A stretch of DNA of 64,000 nt from Sesamum alatum (Eukaryota > Streptophyta > Magnoliopsida > Lamiales > Pedaliaceae). The translations under genes and the position numbers were made by a program. Position 1 is the stretch's first letter; every line of letters starts with the position of its first letter. Below the pieces are notes generated by a model. The model did not search any database. It saw nothing but the letters and a program-made list of their open reading frames with translations, and had not been told where the DNA came from. The stretch covers positions 17,589,395-17,653,394 of the forward strand of contig JACGWO010000004.1 of assembly GCA_034509735.1 (NCBI GenBank), written 5' to 3'. This document shows positions 11,345 through 23,961 of the stretch, piece by piece.

Positions 11345-11976
11345 TAGAATTGGCAAAACACCTAACCATCAGAAATTATCGGATTAGATTTTGAGTGTAA
11401 AGTTTTGGTGTGCATGCATAATTAACATTTCCTTTGCTATTCTATATGTTGCTACTGTATATTATGCATACTTTACAAGCTTGAGAATTTTTTTTATGCA
11501 CAATTTATGATCGAGAATGTTTTTTGTGTACAACTTACATTAGAGGTTATTGTCAACAGATTACTATTAAATATTGGTGCATATGGTTGTTTCTTGCCAA
11601 TGGATGATTAGAAAAAATAATACATAAGATAATCCCTCAATATTTAATGGAAAAAATGGCTAGTTTAGCCAAAAAAAAAAGAAGGTTACATTTAATTACA
11701 AAGTATGATAGATCATAGCATTTAACCCCCTCAACATTTTAAAACATTACAATTTGGTCCAAAAGGCATCTTGGTCTGAAAAAATTGATCAAATTATAGT
11801 CAAACTTTTTATCAAGGATATTTTAGGAATAACACGTGATAAATTCCCCGGAACCCTACCAGTGGAGTTAAATGTAAGACGGAACAAGCCTCAAGGATGG
11901 CAAATGTAATTTTTGATCTAACAGGGATGTATTCATAATTATGTCAAATCTTAGGGAATATAGATGTAATTTATCC
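11345..11976. repeat. Right terminal inverted arm of MULE 2
   Basis: Reverse complement of the left arm, with a short AT-rich interruption near 11650-11690. Confidence 0.82.
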
Positions 11977-11985
11977 TTTATTATA

Positions 11986-12601
11986 TACTGCAGTTCTATT
12001 TTTTCCTCTATAATTTACTTGTTTGAATGATTGGAGTATAGCTCAACATTGCATAAATGAGTTGAGATAACTGTTTGATTGAATATATTGATCCAGTGGA
12101 TATCTATTGAGGCCCTATTTACTTCGAGTATTCGATTAAATGAGTATAGGACTAACTTTAATTTAATGAATGATAAAAAATCCTGAGATTAATTAAAAGA
12201 CGTTTACTTGCATGTATTATGCAACAGGATAACATTTAGTTATCTGTTTACTTTGATTGATACATATAGCTTGAGTTGAAAAATTACTATGAAGCCCTTT
12301 GAGATATATTAAGTCAAAAAAATTTATCCCCAATTCCACATCTTCAGCCCTAATTGCTAAACATAAGGGTGTTGGCTGGAGTTCTCAACCTCGAATTGCA
12401 AAATTGCTCTACCCCCCAGGTAACCAATTTTCCAATGCAAGTCAGAAGTTAATTATATTAGCCTATTCTGTAATGTTTGCATCTCAATAATGATGGAAAT
12501 TTTTAGAACTTTGGACCTATTTTTTAAGTTTCCGTTTCTCCACTTCGACATCAATGTTCTGAGCAATATGTCAAGAACACGGATATAAAAAAATTTATAG
12601 A
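11986..12601. other. Spacer between MULE 2 and the copia stack
   Basis: AT-rich, with no gene recognised. A phrase at about 12111-12135 (ggccctatttacttcgag) has the flavour of a hAT or other MITE terminus, but no partner end or TSD was found. Confidence 0.4.
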
Positions 12602-13330
12602 AAGTTGTTTATAGATGGCACCATGTTAAGCAGTTTGGCTACCGTCTTAAGAGCATATCCCTAGAAGGATAAGTGCAGTTAGATAAAACTCATTATGGAT
12701 CAAACCATGTCCAACAAGGTCCGATTCCTCCTCTCATGCACACCGTTAAACTGTGGTGTTCCAGGGGGAGTCCACTGAGAGAGAATTCCATTTTCTTTTA
12801 AGTAATCAAGGAATTCACCACTCAAATACTTGCCTCCTCGATCGCATCGAAGGGCCTTAATCTTTCTACTGGTTTAGTTATCAACTCCAAGTCTGTATTC
12901 CTTAGACCTTGCAAAGGCTTTAGACTTATACCTCATTAGGTAAACATAATCATACCGTGAGTGATCATCGGTAAAGGTTATGAAGTATGAGTACTCTCCC
13001 TTGGCCTGTGTATTTAGTGGTCCACAGACGTCTATATGGATCAAATCTAATACACCGTGGGCTAGCGCACTTTGTCCAACATAGGGCTTCTTGGTTTCCC
13101 TTTTAAAGAGGACTCACAGGTTGAAAAATTGTCCAAATCATCTATTTCTAGACTCTTTAAGTCCACTATCCTCGTAATCCTATCTTTAGAGATATGGCCT
13201 AGCATTCCTTGCCAAATCCGTGCGCTATCTTGATTATCAAATTTTCCATTTGTGTTGGGCAGTCATAATCTAATTAGACTTTTGGAGAATGTACAGACCA
13301 TTAACAAATGTACCGAGTAAATGAGAGACA
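12602..13330 (-). pseudogene. Copia element 1 integrase relic
   Basis: On the minus strand the integrase core is readable: DLIHIDVCGPL (first Asp), ITFTDDHSRYDYVYLM, ALRCDRGGKYL (second Asp), then GTPQFNGVHERRNRTLLDMV (catalytic Glu in HERR). It ends in GYALKTVAKLLNMVPS before unrelated sequence at about 12602. The D, D and E positions survive, but stops interrupt the frame. Confidence 0.78.
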
Positions 13331-13439
13331 CCATCATTCAATATATAGAAACCATTTTATTGATGGAGAAAGCATATCCCTCTTTATCTAAGACGAGAAT
13401 TGAAACAGTCGTTTAGTACAATCCTAACATGATCACTAA

Positions 13440-13730
13440 TGGCTAAGTCGACTGATCATACATCTCAGCAACAACGGTCTTGCCATCGCCTAGCCTCAGG
13501 ATAATCTCATCTTTACTTAGCCTTATGTTACCACAGTCGATGCCAATACCCAGGAAGTAGAATTAGTATGATATTAACTTTAATCGTAAACATACCTTGA
13601 TTGGAGAGGAGTTGTGGGCACTCCCTTTCTAAATGTGCTTTTCCTTGGCAATTCATGCAGACATCGTTTGCCTTTGACCGCTGTGAACCACGGGCCTTCC
13701 CTTTGCCTTTGCTCATCCATACTGGGGCAA
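13440..13730 (-). pseudogene. Copia element 1 zinc knuckle and protease relic
   Basis: A C-x2-C-x4-H-x4-C nucleocapsid knuckle is intact in sequence (CMNCQGKAHLEREC at about 13620-13661), preceded by a basic linker SKGKGKARGSQRSK. The downstream protease region toward 13440 is too damaged to show a readable D-T/S-G motif. Confidence 0.65.
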
Positions 13731-14400
13731 CAGGGGCGCTCGGTTTCTTTCTCTTCCAGCGTCCGGCCTTCTTGCCATTCGCCTTGGAGGTCTAAGCCTC
13801 TCTTACCAATACTGCCGACACAGACTTATGGGTCATTGCCTCGTATTGGATCAGTATATTAGTCAATTCATTAATAGAATTTTCAAGTCCATTCATGTTA
13901 TAGTTAATAATACATGAGTCGTAAGATGGAGGAAGTGGTTGAAGGATCACGTCAATGTTCGTGTCATTGTCAACCCTAGCTTTGCAGTTCTTGAGCTTCT
14001 CCACTAGGGAAAGCATCTTGATCCCACAACTTTGTAGAGAGGACCCTTCAGCTAACTTGGTCCCAATGAATGCTTTTGTGGCATTATATCTAATATGCCT
14101 ATCCGAAACCGTATAAACATCTTTCATGCGGAGCATTATAATGCTTCTGGATTTCGTTAGACATCGAAGCCAATATAACACTGCAGACCTTCCGGTTGTC
14201 CTCTAGTCATTTATCGAACGTTAAACGTTCTTCAGGCGAGGATCCCTCCGACAAGACCCTCAGGAGTGGCTTGTCCAAGACAAAACCTTAGTTCTCGAAA
14301 TCTAGGACAATCCTAGATTTTGCAGCCAGTCATTATAGTTCATGTTTTTGAATTTATTAGTCTCGAAATCATATTTAAAGGATTCTTAGACATCTACATT
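13720..14400 (-). pseudogene. Copia element 1 gag relic
   Basis: This is gag of the plant copia (UBN2/Retrotran_gag) type. The part at 13792-14181 includes YTVSDRHIRYNATKAFIGTK, LVEKLKNCKARVDNDTNIDV and ILQPLPPSYDSCIINYNMNG, closely matching the gag of element 2 at 26944-27180. The N-terminal part (NKFKNMNYNDWLQNL, about 14300-14370) lies in another frame. Stops and shifts separate the pieces. Confidence 0.75.
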
Positions 14401-16252
14401 TAAGAAATGTAAAGTAGAAATCAGAAAATGATAGTAACATTATGGTTCGAGTTGAAGACATGGTCTTTAGTCTTTAACCCTCCCATAATTTCTACAAAAA
14501 CACACCAATCTCAGGTGAGGTTTAGGGAAACTATTTCCTTGTGGCTTAGGATGCATAAGCGTGCTTCTCATGCCCCGCTTTTACGATTCATATGGAAAAA
14601 ACCTCATTTGAGATATCCAATATCATTCTCATCCAGTGAGAACCTCAAGATGTTTTGCCTCACTTGTTTACATGATTTCGAGGACTCCAAACAAATGATA
14701 TTACTCTGTGTTAGGCCCAACCCATCAACCAAATCATACCTCAACTATCACCCTCTACGAGTCATGAAACAGGAAGACATTGAGCATATTCCTTTGTTCA
14801 CAAAAATAGTGCAGCTTTCCTCCATTCCAAATGTGCCACGACTCATGAGACCACATTTGGGTAGCGGTAGCTTCCTTACCACATTGTTGTGGATGGAAGG
14901 TTTGGACGGATCAAAACCATTTTGATCCAAGTCCATCATGGGCCTAATATTTTAACTTGGTCCAACCAAGTGAGAGTTTGATTTGAGAAATTGACAAGAC
15001 TTTATCACGTTAATATTTTGCATCATAAATATCCAATATTCATGACGCGATAAATAAATGTGTCCCATGCAATAGAACATAGCATAAACCCTGTCGGATG
15101 ATCACAAGCCCAACCTATGCCATCCATTGAGCCCGCAGTGAGTTTATGGTTTGTCTAGGGTGGTCTTACACTATTCAAAAGCATATACCCATTATCATGC
15201 TATTAAGTCTTGGGCATCAGTCCAACGTGGGCCTCCTCCTCCCTGGGCTTGCTCAATTACATACAAAATATAAGATCTCACCAAAAAGTCTAACTACACT
15301 CATTATATAGTGAAGGATACCCCTATCAATAGTAGGGAAAATACATAAAATGGAGAGGGAAAGCAAGCCTTAACATTACAAGGCATAAAATCGGGAGATG
15401 AGAGTCCTAAAACAAGAGGCATGCAAGCCCCACCCAACAGAAATATAAAAAAAACATATCTGGTCAAGGGCTTAGTGACCATCCGGTACGGATCCAATCA
15501 ACATCAACTCATAATTATTTTAAATAATCATGCTAGCAAAGATATACAATATATCAAAGTGATATCCAATATCACATTACATGAACACATATAGAAAATT
15601 TAATTAAGCATCTAATGGATATCCTTCAAACGCATCTAATGCACAAATAATGCAAAATTAATTAAACAATTTAAAATAGGAAAAATCCAATTAATCCATA
15701 ATTAAATATGCAAAATTAATTCTTTCAAAAATTATGCTGAAAAATACCAAAAAAATCTAAATTTTAGAGAATAATGAAAAACAACATAAAACGGCCAATC
15801 GCCAGTCTGTGCCAATTGCCCGCACCCAAACGTGCGCGCGCAGTCGGTCGACCGCGTCGTGCCCACTGTCGCGCCCAGTGCACGCGCCTGTGCGCTGTCT
15901 GGCAAGCAAAGCGCACTAGTACATGCCTGCGTGTGGCGCAGTATGCGTGGCCGCCCCTACCAGTATGTACGTTGGCCAGTAGAGGCAACAACCAACTGCT
16001 ATTGTTGTTGTGCGATAGAAAACATATATATTTTTTTATTTCTACATATATCATTCTGAAAATATACATGTAATTTTGTAAAATAAACCCTCAAATTTAC
16101 ATGTATGATATCCATTAAACCCGCAAATTTAAACAAGCCTATTTCCACATGTATTCATGCTATCCAAGAACATGAAACACATTAGAAAAGTTGATAAAGA
16201 GCACATTCCTCATGCTCATCAAATAGATCTACGACACCTTATATCGAACCGA
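14400..16252 (-). mobile_element. Copia element 1 leader between PBS and gag
   Basis: This interval is homologous, in inverted orientation, to the leader of element 2 (24575-26643). Shared phrases include ttggtccaaccaagtgagag (14958-14977) and ggatgatcacaagccc (15098-15113). It contains the counterpart of the GC-rich patch at about 15785-15990. No protein is supported; open frames in the GC-rich patch are by-products of its composition. Confidence 0.65.
15785..15990 (-). repeat. GC-rich patch in the leader of copia element 1
   Basis: A sharp GC island in AT-rich surroundings with many gcgc and gcgcac steps. It sits at the position of the larger GC island of element 2 (24770-25210), so it is a family trait and not a local accident. 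Confidence 0.65.
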
Positions 16253-16264
16253 GCTCTGATACCA
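16253..16264 (-). other. Primer-binding site of copia element 1
   Basis: The complement reads TGGTATCAGAGC, matching the 3' end of initiator tRNA-Met as in most plant copia elements. It starts two bases inside the LTR end (complement ...CCTTCA). Confidence 0.82.
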
Positions 16265-16266
16265 CT

Positions 16267-18218
16267 TGAAGGAAGTGCATCTGCCGGGAACAGCGGTGTA
16301 AGCGTGAAAAACATAGAATTAAATGCAAAATCACATAATGTTAAAATCGACCAATAGGGTGTACCATGATCTCTCCTAGGCATCCGATGTAGAATGTGTA
16401 GGTACTATATACTAACACATAATGCAAATAGGAACATGTAAACGAAAGCACGTGGTACGTAAACATAATCATTACCTTTGTAGTGTTCTTGAGTTTCGAC
16501 TACTAGCTTTGTTCCGTTCCTCGTGTTCCAAACACGTCCACTAGGTTTCAAGTGTAGAAACCTCTAATGTAGTCCACACCATACCAGGAGAGGCTTGATC
16601 TCTTTGCTAGAAGAAATCGAGCCTAGGGAAGAACAAAGATTGAAAGGATTGTACTATGAGATTAGTATATATCCTCTTCAATTAACCCTTGTTCTTCAAT
16701 TTATCCTAGATCAAGAAGAACGAAACCTAGGAATTGGAGAGAGAGAAAGAGAGAGAGGAGTCGGCCGAGTGTAGTGTGAGCAAGAGTGAGATATGAGAGT
16801 GTTCTGTGGTTTAGCTATAAATATATAATTAATGAAATGATATAATTGTGTCTAGATACATGGAGATGTGTTGAGATACATTCTAATCATATCCATCAAT
16901 TAAGCTTCAACTCAAAAGGTATGATCAAATCATACCAAGTGACGAAACCACAATCAAGGGATAATTTGTGCTTCCCAAAGGCACAAATCCATCACCTTTA
17001 AAGGTGATGGGCCACTTTGTGCTCTCCAAAAGCATAACATCAACCACTCTCATTTTGGGAAGAGTCCAATTCGTCCCGCTTCCAAATGTTGAAGTCAACT
17101 CGGTCCTTGGGCCATAATTTAGTAGGCCGGGCTTAGTTCTAATCAAATTAAAACAAGCAAGGAATTTAATGAATTAAATCCTACAATACATGGACACTCT
17201 GACAAATTACTCGATGCAGAGTCGGACACGGACACGACTCGGACATGTGTCGAACACGCCTCAGACACGACATACGTGTGTCTGAAAATATAAAATAAAA
17301 AAGAATAAAAAGGACACGGTGGGTGCGTCCAACACATTTTGGAGGAATGTCCGACACGTTCTGGACACGTTAGGATATTTTTTATACTTTTAAAAAGTTT
17401 TGGACTGTCTTTTTTAAGAAAAGAGTTTTGGGCTAAATAAAAAAGGAAAAAAAAATAATTTAATTCTCACAAACTAAAAATTTTTGGGATAAAATTACTA
17501 AAAAATCAAGTGATGGTTATGATAATTAAACTAATTTGGATGATTGTATATTTTTTCATTGCGTACTTTTTAAAGTAAACTGATTATTTATATTTTTTGA
17601 AGTCATATATTTTGGTTAAAAAAATATATATAAGACATGTTTATTTTATGTTTTATCTTGATATTTCTCATATTGCATAAATTTTATGAGAATATTTAGA
17701 ATATATATAAAATATATTATACATAGTCGTGTCAGTGCCGTGTCGTGTCCTAATTTTTTAAAATTTTCCATGTCGCCGTGTCTGTGTCATATCATGTCCG
17801 TGTACATGTATCATAGATTATCTAATTGAATTCAAGGCTCAAATATATTAGGCCCAAAGTCTTTTAATCAAATTAAAGACTCAAGCTCAAAATCCTCTTA
17901 AATAATAAATCCCATTTATTAATTAGTGTAAGCCAATACAATATTGGATCGTCCATCCAATGGACTATCCCATGTATAAATAGTCCAATTATTTAACATC
18001 TTCCGGAATTAGCTCCAAGTTAATTTCTTCCCCACATCGGTGATTTGTATGTGACACTTTAAGTTCAACCTCATCTAGACTTAGGCTCGTGTCCAACACA
18101 AGCCCATTACCATGGATGGTCATCTAGCAACGGTATATGGAACTAGAGGCTAGGTGAATGTTGGCGTGAATATTTAGGTTCCCGATTACCATATGGGTAT
18201 GATCCTTTCATCTACGGT
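16267..18218 (-). mobile_element. Copia element 1, 5' LTR, inner part
   Basis: LTR sequence in minus orientation, ending in tga at 16267-16269 (complement TCA). It shares long stretches with the reverse-oriented solo LTRs B and C, for example the block atggtcatctagcaacggt at about 18115-18133. It is interrupted at 17186-17811 by a DNA-type insertion and stops at 18218, where the TSD of element 3 begins. The LTR resumes at 38174. Confidence 0.78.
17186..17811. mobile_element. Non-autonomous DNA-type insertion with gacacggacacg ends
   Basis: About 0.6 kb inside the LTR of element 1 is absent from the related LTRs. Its two ends are imperfect inverted repeats: atacatggacac at the left and the complement of gtgtacatgtat at the right, each followed by degenerate gacacggacacg-type repeats (17222-17280 and 17725-17800). 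The middle is AT-rich without coding signal. No clean TSD was found, so class and exact limits are uncertain; a hAT-like MITE is possible. Confidence 0.45.
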
Positions 18219-18223
18219 CTCCC
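18219..18223. repeat. Target-site duplication of element 3, left copy (CTCCC)
   Basis: Matches 38169-38173 just outside the 3' LTR end ...ctttca. Confidence 0.75.
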
Positions 18224-20197
18224 TGTTCGAAAAGCCAATTGGATTAGGCTTTTGTAATATGTTTCTGACATTTCGATGTAAAGTAATATTTATGTGTTGA
18301 ATAAAAGTGATATTCTTCAATGACAATTGTATTTTTTTGTGTTTAATATTTGTTGTTGATTATTATTAACTGCACAACAAAGCCCATAAACCGGATATGT
18401 GAATCCAAGAAATTGGACTACGCATAGGTTCGCGGTCATGGAACTAACTTCTATGGATCAGTCTGACACACTCCAAGTTGAGGACCTCGAGATTGGGTAT
18501 CGAGGGTCCGAGAGAGACTTACACTAAGGTGCAACTGAGTTTCATCGGCAGGAGACATAGGTCGTCCATGCGATCTTAGAGGGTTGGCTGGCTCGATAGT
18601 CGGCTGACTGAAGTGACTCACGGGGATCGTCATATGGAAGCCTGTAGCAGGCTTGGTAGGTATGAATGGTATTTCTGGCCTTGATAGTATGGGATTAGTC
18701 CCTCTGACTTAAGGAACCACAACAGACACATGCACCACAAGGCCTGTATCTTTGGTTTGGTGAGCAGCTTCTATATCGAGAAACATGGTCGTTATAAAGA
18801 CCTATCTAGTGCAGTCAAAGTGTGTAGTGAGGACGGTGCGTTCCAAGAAAGAATCCGTCTCATGTCAATGTTTTGACAATAGTATCTCCTATACACGCAA
18901 AGACCCATTTTACCCTTAGAGTTTGTGGCTACAATGACTAAACAGTGGGATGGGAACCCCATGACATTTCAGTAGGATAAACGAGGGTCTTGAGCCTTAT
19001 GTATAGTTGCCTAGTCTAGGATGGGAACTGACGTCCAATTCCATGCCCTAGACTATGGCCGGGAGCGTAAATGTTCACGCCTTGTTTTCACCTAGTCTCT
19101 AGTGCCATAGACCGTTCCTAGACTGCCACCCATGGCAACGGTTATGGGATAATCCGGAATTGATGCAAGTCCAGCTGAAGGTGAACCTAAAGAGTCACAC
19201 ACGATTCACTAGAAGTGCAAGGAATTAATTTTGAACTAATTTCAGAAAAAGAATTAATTTAATTGGATTAAATTACTTTCTTGGAGAGATTATCCTTTTA
19301 TTAATTAATTCGATTAATCGGGCTTGATTCATTAATTGAGTTTATGAATTTAAGAGGTTGAGCTTTCCCTTTTAATTAGATTAAAATGATAAATTATTTA
19401 TTTGGACTTGTAGTATTAAATTAGATTTAATAAAGTCCATTGGACCTTTGGACTATTAAAATTAGATTTAAATAGGTCCAGTCTGTAAAAGGCCAAAAAG
19501 AATGGACGGATGAGATTTGATCTTGGAGAAAAAAGAGATGAGTGGCCGAGATTGAGTCAAAAAGGGTTTTAACTAGGTCTAACTCTCAAGTAGTGGTGTA
19601 TAGTGTGACTCTTGAAAGAATTTGTGTAGGTTAAGTGACCTGGTCACTTAAATACACATTAAAGCACACATACACACATAACTCACACACACACCTCTCC
19701 CACGCCGGCGCTCTCTCTCCCTTTCCTCCTTCTCTCGTGGTCTCCCTCTCCTCTCTCCAAGAACTCTCCAAGTTCTTCTTGTATCTAACTAGGAAGAACT
19801 AGATTGTCAATCACGTTAATATAATAACATTGCGCTGACAATCCTTTTTCCCAAAGCGTTCTCTTGCTAGCACGAGGGACATGATAATTCTGGTGGATCG
19901 TCTGGACCGATTAGAGGTGCTCTCATTTGAGTTTAATGGTGGAATTTCAGATCAATGCGTGTAGCAGCTCAAGAACACTCCTAGGGTAAAATTCTATCTA
20001 CGTATTCTTGCAACGCCTTTAATTCTATGGACTTTTTTCATGTCTTCTTGTATTCTTTTGTGTTACATGAATATACACTGAACGCCCAGGAGAATCAAGG
20101 GTAACCCTAAATTCACGGTTATACATGTTTAAATTATGCATTTTGGCTTTAATTCTTCATTTTTCTATGCTTCCGCGCATGTCCTCAGGCTAATCCA
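18224..20197 (+). mobile_element. Copia element 3, 5' LTR
   Basis: Colinear with the 3' LTR at 36174-38168: gaaaagccaattggatta at 18229-18246 matches 36190-36207. About 13 bp just after the initial TGTT are missing relative to the 3' LTR, as are the last bases of the LTR at the deletion junction. Confidence 0.78.
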
Positions 20198-20873
20198 AGT
20201 ACTTGAGAGTGTGGGGTAGCCCACATATGTCAAGAGGCTAGTGGGAGACAAGTTAGAATCGAAATCTAGCTTGCGTAGGTTTATTGGTTACCCAAAAGAA
20301 ACTGCTAGGCATTACTTTTATGACCTTTCTGAGAAAAAGGTCTTTGTCTCGAGGAATGCAGTCTTCTTAGAAAAGGGTTTTCCGATGGGTACCCAGCGCG
20401 ATGAGCTGCTCTTTGAGGAATTAGTGAGGTACCTCAATCATCAGCAGAAGCTGCAACATCGATGCCCAAAGTTCCCACTTACAATATTCCTGCCCTCCAT
20501 AGGTCAGCAAGAGTGCCATACCCTCCTGAGAGGTATGGCTTCTTGGGCGTGATAGGTCAATTAGATAATGATCCAAGAACACACGGAGATCATTGTTGGA
20601 CATCGATTCGGAGAAGTGGCTTGAGGCCATGAGATCTGAAATGGACTCCATGAGTTCGAACTATGTTTGGACGTTAGTAAACCCTCCCAAGGGCGTTAAA
20701 CCCGTTAGGCGTAAATGGGTCAATAAACGTAAACTTGGTGTTGATGGGGAGGTGACAGTCTTCAAGGCTAGGCTCGTGGCGAAAGGTTACACTCGGCGAC
20801 TTGGGGTCGACTTCGAGGAAATCTACTCGCCAATGGCCATGGCCAAGTTCATTCGGATAATGCTTGCCATAAT
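20198..20873 (+). pseudogene. Copia element 3 integrase C-terminus and N-terminal reverse transcriptase
   Basis: Begins in the integrase C-terminus (LRVWGSP, then MGDKLESKSSLRRFIGYPKE at 20241) and, after a shifted and shortened linker, enters reverse transcriptase: SEKWLEAMRSEMDSM (about 20608), then RKWVNKRKLGVDGE and FKARLVAKGYTRRLGVDFEE up to IRIMLAII at 20871. The same order is found in element 2 at 28620-29410. The frame is broken before the RT part. It is cut at 20873 by solo LTR B and continues at 34919. Confidence 0.8.
20869..20873. repeat. Target-site duplication of solo LTR B, left copy (ATAAT)
   Basis: Matches 34914-34918. Joining across restores the element 3 RT sequence gccataattgcatgg. 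Confidence 0.8.
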
Positions 20874-22584
20874 TGAAAGCTAACAGTAGCGTGTGGATCG
20901 TCCCGGGAGGAGCGCGATATAAAATTAAAAAATATGAATTTAAGCATGCTGGTATAGAAACGTAAATAACACGTTCAAAGGATGTTTCCTTGAAACTCCC
21001 GGGTGTTTGGTGTATCTCATGATTATACAAAGCATACATATCATGGTGGAAATAGGGTTAAAATCGAGAACACAATAAAAAGGACCTACCCGGTTGTAGT
21101 TTTGTCTTCGAACCGCTACATGCATTGTTCTCTGTTTTGCCACCAAGTTCCCAATAACAGGAATCCTCTAAATCGTCCATGCAATCCGTTCGGTTCTTGA
21201 TCCCCGTGCTAGCGAAAGACCAAAGTGTATATATTTAGGGAGGATGAATCGATTAAGCGTTATTAATTAACGTGATCAATTCACCTAAGGTTCACTTGTA
21301 TGAAACAAGGAATTAGAAACTTTCTTGGAGGAAAAGGAGAGGGGACGAGAGAGAGAGAGAGGGCCGAGGCTAGTGTGTGTGTGTGCTCACTAGTTGATCA
21401 TCCTTCTCAAGTTTGCTTTGTAGGAGTATTTATAGGAGTGGAATCTTATTCCTCTTCAAACTCCAACTCTAAGAAGCATTGTTTAACTAGGATTTTGACC
21501 TAGTCAAAGTCCTAGTCAAACTAGACTTTAGATTTGTCAAACTAATCTAGGCCTTTGATCTCTCTTCTTTGATCTAGTCCGTCCATCACTTTGATGGATT
21601 AATTATGGAATATTCAAATCCTATTTAAATAAACCATAGGGCTTTAAATAATTATTATTTATTTTAAGTCCATTTCATTATTTTCAATAAATCTAATTTA
21701 TTAGTTAATTCCATCTAATTAAAGGAATCAACAATTCAAGAAAAAGAGAACCAATTTAATCCAATTAAATCGTTCAACCTCCCTAAATTAATTCTAAATT
21801 AAATACCTTGTCACAGGCAGATTGTGTGTGACTCTTTAGGTTCACCCTCAACTAGACTTGACCGAATCTCCAATCATCTCATGAGGGGAATTCGTGCGTC
21901 ACCATGGGTAGCCGTCTAGCAACGGTCCATGACACTAGAAACTAGGTGAATATTTATGGCATGAACATTTAGGCTCTTCAATACGTTTATCCTTCCATCT
22001 ACCATCTCACAGCTTATAGTCTAGGGGATGGATCTGTAGGTACCCATTCTTGACTTAAGCATTGGCTCATCCACACTAAACATCACAGGGGTCCTACCTC
22101 ATTGTTCAGTCACTGTGGCCATAAATTTATTAGGGACGAGTCTAAGAGGAAAGTGAGACATTACTGTTAACCTATTGACAGGAGATGGATCCTCTCTTAG
22201 GACTTACTGTCACACTACACATCTTGACCGCACTAGATAGAGCTTATGACAACCGAGTCACTGGACTTCGAGCCTCTTGCCAAGTGTGTAGGTGATCTCA
22301 GCAGTCCCTGTCTGAGGGTCAAAATCCGTACTGTTGGAATCGGGAATGCAAGTCATACAGACTGACCCTACTCAAGGTCCTCCACATGGCGATTCCCACG
22401 AGTCACCTCAGTCAGTTGACACCTAACTGGCTGACCCACTAACATTGCATGGACGAGCTTCGTCACTTGTCGATGAAATGCGACTGCAATTGCTTAGTGT
22501 AAGTCTCACACGGATTCTTGATACCCTATCTCGAGATTCCTTGACTTGGAGTGTTTCAGACCGATCCATAGAAACTGATTTCAT

Positions 22585-22589
22585 GAACT
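22585..22589. repeat. Target-site duplication of element 2, left copy (GAACT)
   Basis: Matches 34687-34691. Confidence 0.85.
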
Positions 22590-23961
22590 TGTTAGAATAG
22601 GTGACCATGAAGCCAACTTTATGAAGCGAATTGTAACCTATGTCTGAACAATTTTCAGAGTTTTAATAAACCTTGATGAATAAGAAAGTGATGTTCATCT
22701 GGCTCATACTTTGTCTGTGTTCACTTTACTGCTTTATAACTGTTCACTGCACAAACAAAGCCCACAAACTGAGATTACATTCCGGGAACTGGAACTACGC
22801 TTGGAGGTAGGTTCATGAAATCAGTTTCGCAGAATCAGTCCGAAAATTTCCAAGTCAAGGAATCTCGGGAAATGGGTATCGAGAATCCACTTGAGGTTTG
22901 CACTAAGAATCTGTTGTCATGTTTCATCGACGGGTGACGAGGTTCATCTATGCAGTGTTAGTGGGTCAACTCGCTAAGGAGCAGCTGACTGAGGTGACTC
23001 GCGGGAACCGTCTTACGGAGGACCTTGAGTAGGGTCAGATAGGTATGACTTGAGTTCCCGGTTCCAACGGTACAGGTTAATCCTTGGACTTGAGGAACTG
23101 CTGAGTTTACCTGTACACCGTGGCTGTATCTTAGGTATGGTGAGAGATTACCAAGTCATAGTTATTGAGTAGTCATGATGTGCAACGTGACAGTAGTTTC
23201 CAAGAAAGGATCTGTCTCCGGTCAGAGTGCTGATAGTAGCATCTCGCTGTGCTCTGAGTCTTGTCCCTAAATCTGTGGCCACACTAACTGAATAGAAAGG
23301 AAGGATTCCCTGCGGCGTTTAGTGTAGGACAAGCCGACACTTAGGTCCAAAATGGGTACCTACGTTTCCGTGCTCTAGACCCTAAGTGGTGAGACCGCAG
23401 GCAGAAGGATAAATGTACTGCAGAGCCTAAAGGTTCACCCCCATGCATATTCACCTAGTCTCTAGTGCCATGGACCGTTGCTAGACGGCCACCCATGGTA
23501 ACGGACGGATTCTAGGAATTCGACCAACTCTAGCTGAAGGTGAACCTAAAGAGTCACACACAATCCGCACACATAACGCATTTAATTTAGAATTAAATAT
23601 TTGAAGAGAGATGGAACGATTAAATTATATTTAATCGGATCTTTCTTTTCTTGGAAAAATTAATTCCATTAATTGAATGAAAAGGAATTTAACTAATAAA
23701 TTGGATTTATTGGAATTTATAGAAATGGGTTTAAAATAAATATTACTATTTATTTTATTTATTTCTTGCCCTATGGATTATTTAAATAAGATTTATATAT
23801 TCCATAAAATAAATGGATGGTTGAGATAAAAAGGAGAGATGGATGGCTAGGATTGGTTTGACCAAATCAAAGAGCTACTTTGACTAGGACTTTGACTAGG
23901 TCAAAATACTAGTCAAAATATTCTTCCAAGAGTTGGAGTTTGAAGAGGAATGGATTCCTCC

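Larger units (their letters stand above)
9976..11976. mobile_element. Non-autonomous MULE (MULE 2) with ~0.6-kb inverted arms, 9-bp TSD
   Basis: The 2,001-bp element is bounded by the exact 9-bp repeat TTTATTATA (9967-9975 and 11977-11985). It starts gggtaaattacatttaaacc and ends in the reverse complement of ggataaattacatctata. The arms 9976-10589 and 11345-11976 pair along about 600 bp: for example catggttaggtgttttgtc at 10563-10581 faces its complement at 11352-11370. No transposase gene lies between the arms. It is 115 bp from MULE 1 but its termini are different. Confidence 0.88.

Noticed and set aside
12111..12300. MITE at ggccctatttacttcgag
   Set aside because: No facing terminus and no duplication of the target could be found.
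15764..16073. Open frames of about 100 codons on both strands
   Set aside because: Composition shadow of the GC-rich patch in the leader of copia element 1.
20874..22589. Reading 20874-22589 as the 5' LTR of element 2
   Set aside because: It is in the opposite orientation, and the TSDs show it is the first part of solo LTR B, which resumes at 34692.
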